Source: Rhizoctonia solani (Eukaryota > Basidiomycota > Agaricomycetes > Cantharellales > Ceratobasidiaceae). From it: 64,000 nt of DNA. Positions 57,629-64,000 of the stretch are shown here, one piece after another. The stretch is from contig NC_057374.1 in NCBI RefSeq assembly GCF_016906535.1, positions 1,798,001 through 1,862,000 on the forward strand, read 5' to 3'. The notes beneath the pieces are model-generated. The model had not been told where the DNA came from, ran no database searches, and saw nothing but the letters and a program-made list of their open reading frames with translations. Position 1 is the first letter of the stretch. Each line of letters opens with the position of its first letter. The position numbers and the translations under genes are program-made.

Positions 57629-58025
57629 TATAAGGGCGCCTATGATTAGGAAGTGCATAATGAATGGATTTACCCGCGTTTCGGTTTCTTGTTTGTCTAA
57701 CTTGTATGTCGGGAGCTTTTGAATTTTATCGTCTTGAAAAACTTCTCTCGTGAACCTCCATATTTACCTTCACTACGCTCAAGAGGTCAGCCGAAAAAAA
57801 GGTGGAAAAAAAAAAAAGAAAAGAAAAGCTTCGCGCCAATCAATTTGCTCCGTATTTGGCTCTATTTAAGATGAAAAGGATAGCCACCATTCACCAGACT
57901 ACAACTTCAACGAACGAAGCCAAGCCGATATCCCACAGTGTTTCTCTTGATTTAATTATATTTGTGATATCTTAAACGACATGGGCGGTATTAGAACAAG
58001 TAGGCCCGTTGCTGCATCCGAGTAG
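57629..58025. other. 3' flank of RNR1
   Basis: Contains an A-rich tract near 57795-57830 and no recognised gene. A short ATG frame at 57981 soon stops. Confidence 0.4.
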
Positions 58026-58562
58026 GTGAAAGTAAACCTTGATTTCCACAACTTGCTCACCTTGCAACCTCATAGTAATGCCACATCTCCCCCGGGAGCT
58101 TTGGACCCCGTAGCAGCTGATCCACACCCCGCCTTGAAGTGGGCCTATATCATCACTTCTCCCTTCCGCAGCCATATTGGCGTCGCTCTACAATACCTTA
58201 TTCCAATGCCTGTTCCACCCGACGTCCCCACCCCCAACCCACGGCGGCGCAGACGAGGAGCAACCGCCGCGGTCGTCGCAGCCCCAGTCCAGCATGTGAT
58301 AATGCCAGTAGCCGTTACAACAATTCCTGACCAATGCCAACGCCGCCTCACCATTTTACTTTGCTCGCCGCCGGCAATCGTCTGGGTGTCAACTTTAATT
58401 GGATCAATCATCCTGGCTCCGCCGGTTGTACCTGTCGATCCAACACATGTTTCTGCCAACGCCGCGATTGGAGACCCCGAGTTCTGTGTAGTGCACGCTG
58501 GTTTAAAGCTCGTTGAAGTTGTTTGCAACGCGAGTTACGAACTCCCTGGTTCTGGCCTCTAG
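58026..58562 (+). CDS. Hypothetical proline/valine-rich protein, doubtful
   Basis: An uninterrupted 178-codon frame gives a hydrophobic, Pro/Val/Ala-rich protein with an Arg cluster (NPRRRRRGATAAV) and a possible membrane segment (LLCSPPAIVWVSTLIGSIILAPPVV). No family is recognised and other frames here are also partly open because the region is C-rich, so coding is uncertain. It may equally be an exon of a larger spliced gene read in another frame. Confidence 0.25.
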   Translation: MKVNLDFHNLLTLQPHSNATSPPGALDPVAADPHPALKWAYIITSPFRSHIGVALQYLIPMPVPPDVPTPNPRRRRRGATAAVVAAPVQHVIMPVAVTTIPDQCQRRLTILLCSPPAIVWVSTLIGSIILAPPVVPVDPTHVSANAAIGDPEFCVVHAGLKLVEVVCNASYELPGSGL

Positions 58563-61500
58563 GGTAAGCACGCGTCCTCATCCCCACAATGCCAGCTACC
58601 CAAAAACGCCCCAATCGCGTTACCCCATAATCAATATGACCAAGAGCTGATTTCTGTTTTATGAAATAGGAGCGACGTCATGATTACATCACACCTGGCA
58701 TCGTCACTTACAGCCAACATATACGAATCTTTAGATTTTTGCGTTAACAGCTCTATTTCTGCAAAATATATTTGAGCGTCCATGTTCATCAGTCATATGT
58801 TTTTATATTTACTCACTTTCGATTCGGATCCCAGCGCTATCACTGTTGTACAACCATCTGCCATGTTGTATCCTGCTCTACCTGTATCAACGAGAGCCTT
58901 GAATATGGTTGTACGATGTTGTCTAGGTATTTAACCTTTGTTCGTTTAGACCTTTTTGCTCGTGGAGTGGGGAGGATCGCCGAGCGAACGTGGGATGGTG
59001 GATTTATATCGGCGGTAGGTTTGATCATCAAATAATGAAGTCCAAGAAAGGTAGTGTTGATAACACCTGCCACACCAAATGAAGTCGATCGATGACAGAG
59101 CTCGACCTTTGCAAGACTGAGTGGGAGTTTGAAGGGAAATTCCGCGGCACTATCCACCCTCAGTTGGCCTTTTAAGCACTCTGACGCCGGTTCGTACTCC
59201 GATCACTTCGGGGAGACCGGAACCGGGGATATGTCAATCGGAAACTCAGCGCCGTGATTCATGCCTGGTTGCCACAGAACTATTTGTGTGAGCGAACTGT
59301 ACGAAATCAAAATAGAGAGTGCTTTACCTTGTGTCGCGGAAACCACCATGCGATGGTAAACAATGACCGCGTGGCAAAGTACTGCGATACATTCCCGGCT
59401 ACATCAAAAGGTGAAACGAGACCTGTAGCCACAGCCCCGATTTCAGTGGCAACGCCAAAGCCATGCTTCGATAACGGGAAGCTAAATCGTAGTTGGGCTG
59501 AATAGACTATTTGGAGAAAAATAGCACGAGTTACTTTGAGCTTGTCCTGACTAAACCCATCAGGTGAATCTCGGAGGTTCCCCTCACGCAGAATCTGTGT
59601 GCGAGAGGAGATGATGATACTCGGTACGGTGTTCCAGTAGGAGGCGACAACTGGAGGATAATTACGCACTTGAAGAGCATGCGTGGCTCTGGTACAAAGC
59701 TACTTAACGAATTGTAAGGAATACCGGTTACGGTTATTGGATTGGCCTGTAGATATACACAACATGGGCTGTAAGCCACGAATACACTTTGCCTATGTGT
59801 CATGGACGAACCTTGACTGTCAGGCGATTTGCCTCGGTCGTATGTAAATGGTTAAATATGGACTAAAAAATGGCTGTCAGGCGAATAACAAGTTGTGGCT
59901 TCCGTTATGCTTGAATTAGGCCACTCGTGAGCATAAACAGCGTTCGTCGTGTTGTGCAACAAACTTACCTATTTACCCAGGAGATACATTACTTGTGGTG
60001 GTTCAAATCAACTTCGAACGGGGAACGCGGGAGTCTAGAAGCAAGACCTAGTAAGTCTATTGTAGTCCCTTTTGGGGACCACCATTATAAATCCCCCCCT
60101 CTTCGCCTACGCCTCCTGTTTGACTCAAACTCGGGCCCGATTTCCTTGGGACACAGTTGGTGTGTGAGAAACGGTTTAGAGTCCTCGGAGTGGCTACGTA
60201 TACCCTGCCTGTCTATCATCAATGGCGCCAATAAATGCGCACGCACATCAAGTGTGGCCGTGAGAGTCCATTTGTGGCTCATCGATAGAAGCCCGGTCGC
60301 GACCTTGCGATATAACCACCAACATGTTTAGCCCAGGTATATGTTCCAGTTGCCCAGACAACTCACATCAAATGAGCCCATATACATATACATGCTGGAT
60401 TCCAATACTCGAAATTGGATAAAGTACTCACGCCTTGAAGCACCCTCCACCTTTTGGTGAACGGAAGATCTCCCCTGAGAGCTCTCCATATCTTATCTCA
60501 CTCATGAATGCCAACTTGTCCTACTTACTATAATAAAACCTCAAATAACTTGAACGCATACCTCTCGAAAACCCAAGCCACATATGATTGTACGCGTATT
60601 TGCAGTCCAAATAGGGAATGAGATGGCAATATTAAGGGATTTGGACGGGTATAGGGTTAAGGTCGGTTGGAATTTTAAGTATGTGACGCGACTCTTCTCG
60701 ATCTAAAGTTATAGGTTTAGCTCGTGATGCATCTGCGGATCAAGTTGATCCGATCTCTCAGAAACAATTATTTTCCGTGACTCTTATCCCCAACAAGATA
60801 ATGCAGCTCGACTCGAGTTATGCTCGTGAATTTACCAGACATACCATTGAACTACTTGTGTAGCATAACTCTTTGTGGTGGTACAATGTGTATGCATGGC
60901 GTTTGGCACGTGCTCGTGTGCGACATATATATACACATTAGGGAGTAAAACGGATGAGTCAAATTCACCCACGGGTTAGCTTCTCTTGTCGTCCTGCTAG
61001 GAGACTTCAAACGACCTTTTCTATGGCTGTAACACATCGACTACTTGCTTCAAGTATAGTGTCTCGCTTTCCAAGCTTTTTAATTGCGGGGGATATAAGG
61101 CAAACAAAACAGACTGAGCGTAAATCAAATTCACCCGTTGTACTTCCTAATACACATACCGCTGGACACTATGGTAGATGTTCCTTATGATATTTTAGGA
61201 CAGAGCATAAATAACTCATTTTCGTTCTAAATAGAACCAAAAATAGGGTGCCAGTGTACATACCGGGCAGGCTATATTATTATAATATTCCAGGGTGCTC
61301 GAACGCTATGATCATCGTCCTAGACAGGGGTGCAGATATATACTAACATAAATAGGGCTTATCGATTCTTCACCACTCAATGAGTTGCAAAACGAACTCA
61401 TTCGTTAATCGGTACTTTCAAATCATACGCATTCGCCACAGGACTATTTTCACGGTTGCTTATCCTTCTATCCCGATCCCATTAACACCAGGCCTCCTAC

Positions 61501-62564
61501 ACCTAGTAAACTCCTGCTACTTTTGAGGCTGTGTAATTTGCATTAATAACTTGTATCTATCACTTTGCTTATAATTCAAGCTAGATTTTTTGTTTCGAAT
61601 GCCTATGTGCGTGTGTGGGAAGATCACGGACCCGTCGGGGACAATAAGTTAACCTGTGGTACCAACAATACACTTGCCGCACACCTCATTGTTTGAAATT
61701 CGCAGGAGCCATGTTCCAAGCGTGTTGGGTTTAGTGAACAACCATGCGAATATAATTGCAACAGGACCGGGCCTTGGACACAGCACTCTTGCTACTAAAA
61801 AATTATCACAAGAGAGAAGACGGTGTCGAGTTAGCAAAAGTTCCAAACCATGCACCGAGCTTTTCGTAGCTTTGTGCTTAGTGTGCCTACTAATGTTAAA
61901 CCTCGTCCGGGCCCGTAGGTGACGGCTTTCTGAGAAATTATGCTGTGGTTTTCAATCGATTGCTAGATAGGTTAGAACAATTACTGGATAGGTCTAATTG
62001 CTGCGCTAATAAACACACTCAAGGGACTTCGCTGTTGGATTTGTATTTTGTGTGCTGATAAATGACCATCCTCAGTGGTGGATGTCATAGACATTAAGAA
62101 GATCTAAATTGAAAGGAATGAGACTTACGTGAAATTAAGCGTTAAAGAGCTGTGGCTCACGTAGGGATTCCACGAAGGGAGCGAACAAGAACATTATCTC
62201 GTGAATTTAAAACGATTGGGTTAATGTGCGAAGAAGTTGTCAAGTCGGCTCAACGGCTCGGCAGATAGCTCACTCGCAAACGGTTTGGAGCAACCAAGGG
62301 AGGCCTTGTTTGGCACATCGTCGATAAACAGCGGAAACGTCAACTTTAAAAGTTGAAGAAGGGAAGGATAAAATAGACATCCTAGAATGGATAGTAAGTC
62401 ACGTGCAAAGGCCTGATTTGGCATGGCATGGAAGCTAAAGGATGATCGTTGGACATCAAATACTTATTCCTTGGTTCGACAAAAATGTGTGTTCTCGAAA
62501 ACGGTTAATAGACCGGTGTCCGATGATTGATTGAGAGCACGACCCCTTCCCCCCACCATCCGCC
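58563..62564. other. Gene-poor region
   Basis: About 4 kb without a supported gene. Minus-strand frames around 58840-59157 and 59307-59669 both contain a short FGVA-type segment (FGVAGVINTTFLG and FGVATEIGAVATG) and might be remnants of one spliced or duplicated gene; this could not be resolved. No RNA gene or transposon was recognised. Confidence 0.4.
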
Positions 62565-63738
62565 ATGTCTTTCCCCTACACGCCATATCCCCTCGTGAGT
62601 TATATTGGACAACGCGCTTAATAGTGCTAACATAGCATTCTACGAACAACAGACAACGTACCCATCTTCGCCACTATGGCAGCTTTCACCTGTGTCCTCG
62701 AACGTGACTTCTGGATGGGTGCCGAGCTGCACCTCTTCGAGTTGTCTTCCGACCGCGAGTTGGTCGACTGGTGCGGCCAACTCGTCGCTTACATACATGT
62801 TCTACGGTACGCTGGCCTAATAATGTTTCGCGCGTAATAATTAACAGCTGACATTATCATAGCATTTGATATCATCTTGAATGGTACGGTTGAGGGCGAC
62901 ATAAAGCTGCAGGTTATCCGCAACGGCAAGGAGGAGGTCTTGAACCCATCAGGAGACAGTTTGTTTACTGTCCATGGCTTACCTACCGATCAACTTCTGC
63001 ACCAAAACCTTACGATCACGGTTCTCGAAGCAAGTACTGGCGCACGATTCACCATCAACGAGGCTCGTGTTAATGCATCTACCTTTGGTGATAATGTGTA
63101 AGTACTTGTAGATATTAATTGGTACCACCGTCTGACAGCTTTTTAGCTATGACTCGCGCCAATGGTTGATTGCGAGTAACGACGGCGCGATCCAGTATAC
63201 TACAGGATTTACCCAACAGCAGGCTGCCGCGGGCTTGGCATCCCCAACAACTTACGTATCGTCTGTGGCTGGGGACAAGATGACCATGCAGTTTAACAGT
63301 GAGTCTACATCTTCACTCGACGACACTTCGACCAATAATATCACTCTAGGTTCTGCTATGACGCTTTATGGTCCTTGTGGTCCCTCCAGCGGCCTCATGA
63401 GAGTCAAGATCGACACACGCTTCGAGGAAACGGTCAACATCACCAAACCTATTCAATCTGACGACTGCTTGCTCTTCCAGTCTCCAGGTCTGACCTCTGA
63501 CCTTCTGCATTCGCTCGAGGTCGAGAATGTCAGTGGTGGCACACTCGCTATCAATCGCATAGAGTTTTTCCGCATCGTAACGTTCACCAACCCTCGCGGG
63601 TACAAAAACGCGGGGATGATAGCAGGAATTGTACTGGGCGTGATATTAGGAATTGCTGCTTTGGTCATTTTATACTCGACAAGATCGAGAAAGATGCGCC
63701 AGAAAATCAACAATTCGTGGAAGATCTTTTGCAGTTAA
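62565..63738 (+). CDS. Single-pass membrane protein of unknown function
   Basis: No family is recognised with certainty. The start at 62565 gives MSFPYTPYPLV, joined to TFYEQQTTYPSSPLWQL by an intron whose donor is weak (gttata). The following exons form a ~270-residue region rich in Ser, Thr, Asn and beta-type sequence (FDIILNGTVEGDIKLQVIRNGKEE, DSRQWLIASNDGAIQYTTGF, SAMTLYGPCGPSSGLMRVKID), resembling the jelly-roll-like extracellular domains common in Agaricomycete surface proteins. A C-terminal membrane helix (MIAGIVLGVILGIAALVILY) is followed by the basic stop-transfer sequence STRSRKMRQK. No N-terminal signal peptide is evident, so topology is uncertain. Four exons. The cytosolic tail is short (about 20 residues) and may be truncated compared with relatives. 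Confidence 0.65.
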
Positions 63739-64000
63739 CTGACAATGACCGCTCACCACACCTATTCGCTTTCTGTTTTCAATTGGCCTCCGGGTTGTTC
63801 ATGTTGTACATGTTTTATTTTATTGGCTGTTGTTCGGGGTTTAAGTTGGGTATTTCGTGGATTTGGACGCCTTTATACTGTTTTGCTCTCCTTCCTGTGT
63901 CTCCCTAGGCTATGTAGCACATACAAACAATCATTACAATACAACACCAAATATTGAGCTTAATTAGTGCGGACTTGTCCGGATGACCCCAAGCGCTCCT

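Overview
The window is eukaryotic nuclear DNA from a filamentous basidiomycete. Nearly every gene is split by 50-60 nt GT-AG introns. The gene content is fungal: an AA9 lytic polysaccharide monooxygenase with a CBM1, a KRE6/SKN1-type GH16 protein, a GH27 alpha-galactosidase, a Tad1-like LINE and a Ty1/copia element. An Agaricomycete such as Rhizoctonia/Ceratobasidiaceae is my best guess, but I cannot prove the genus from the sequence.

Layout. 0.7-7.2 kb: ribosomal protein L17 (uL22), a class III CoA-transferase, an ornithine cyclodeaminase/mu-crystallin-like enzyme and the mitochondrial processing peptidase beta subunit. 8.0-11.0 kb: two paralogous minus-strand genes for RNase T1-like proteins without visible signal peptides. 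They share an intron position and an upstream TATA/'CCGGGTACCTCAC' module, and a small palindromic element lies between them. 12.7-14.0 kb: AA9 LPMO. 17.4-23.9 kb: a full-length Tad1-like LINE with two intact ORFs, a 3' poly(A) and a perfect 14-bp target-site duplication, inserted just upstream of the KRE6-like gene (24.1-27.0 kb). 27.4-29.7 kb: alpha-galactosidase. 30.4-31.1 kb: a ~0.7-kb imperfect inverted repeat. 31.6-38.4 kb: a copia-type LTR retrotransposon. Its LTRs differ at one base, but its single gag-pol frame carries four TGA stops and a nested solo LTR.

38.8-57.6 kb is a housekeeping block: V-ATPase subunit B, BUD22-like ribosome biogenesis factor, ZIP (SLC39A9-like) transporter, pepsin-type aspartic protease, SLC4/BOR1-type anion transporter, proteasome subunit RPN7, mitochondrial ribosomal protein L6, a DUF2306-like membrane protein and the large subunit of ribonucleotide reductase. 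The ZIP and BOR1 genes each show one apparent frameshift inside conserved sequence. 57.6-62.5 kb is gene-poor. A single-pass membrane protein of unknown function lies at 62.6-63.7 kb.

The genes are not organised in operons and mostly act independently. The loose themes are carbohydrate-active/cell-wall enzymes between 12 and 30 kb, interrupted by young retroelements, and core proteostasis/translation/nucleotide genes elsewhere. Exon coordinates were read by eye from splice signals and protein continuity.
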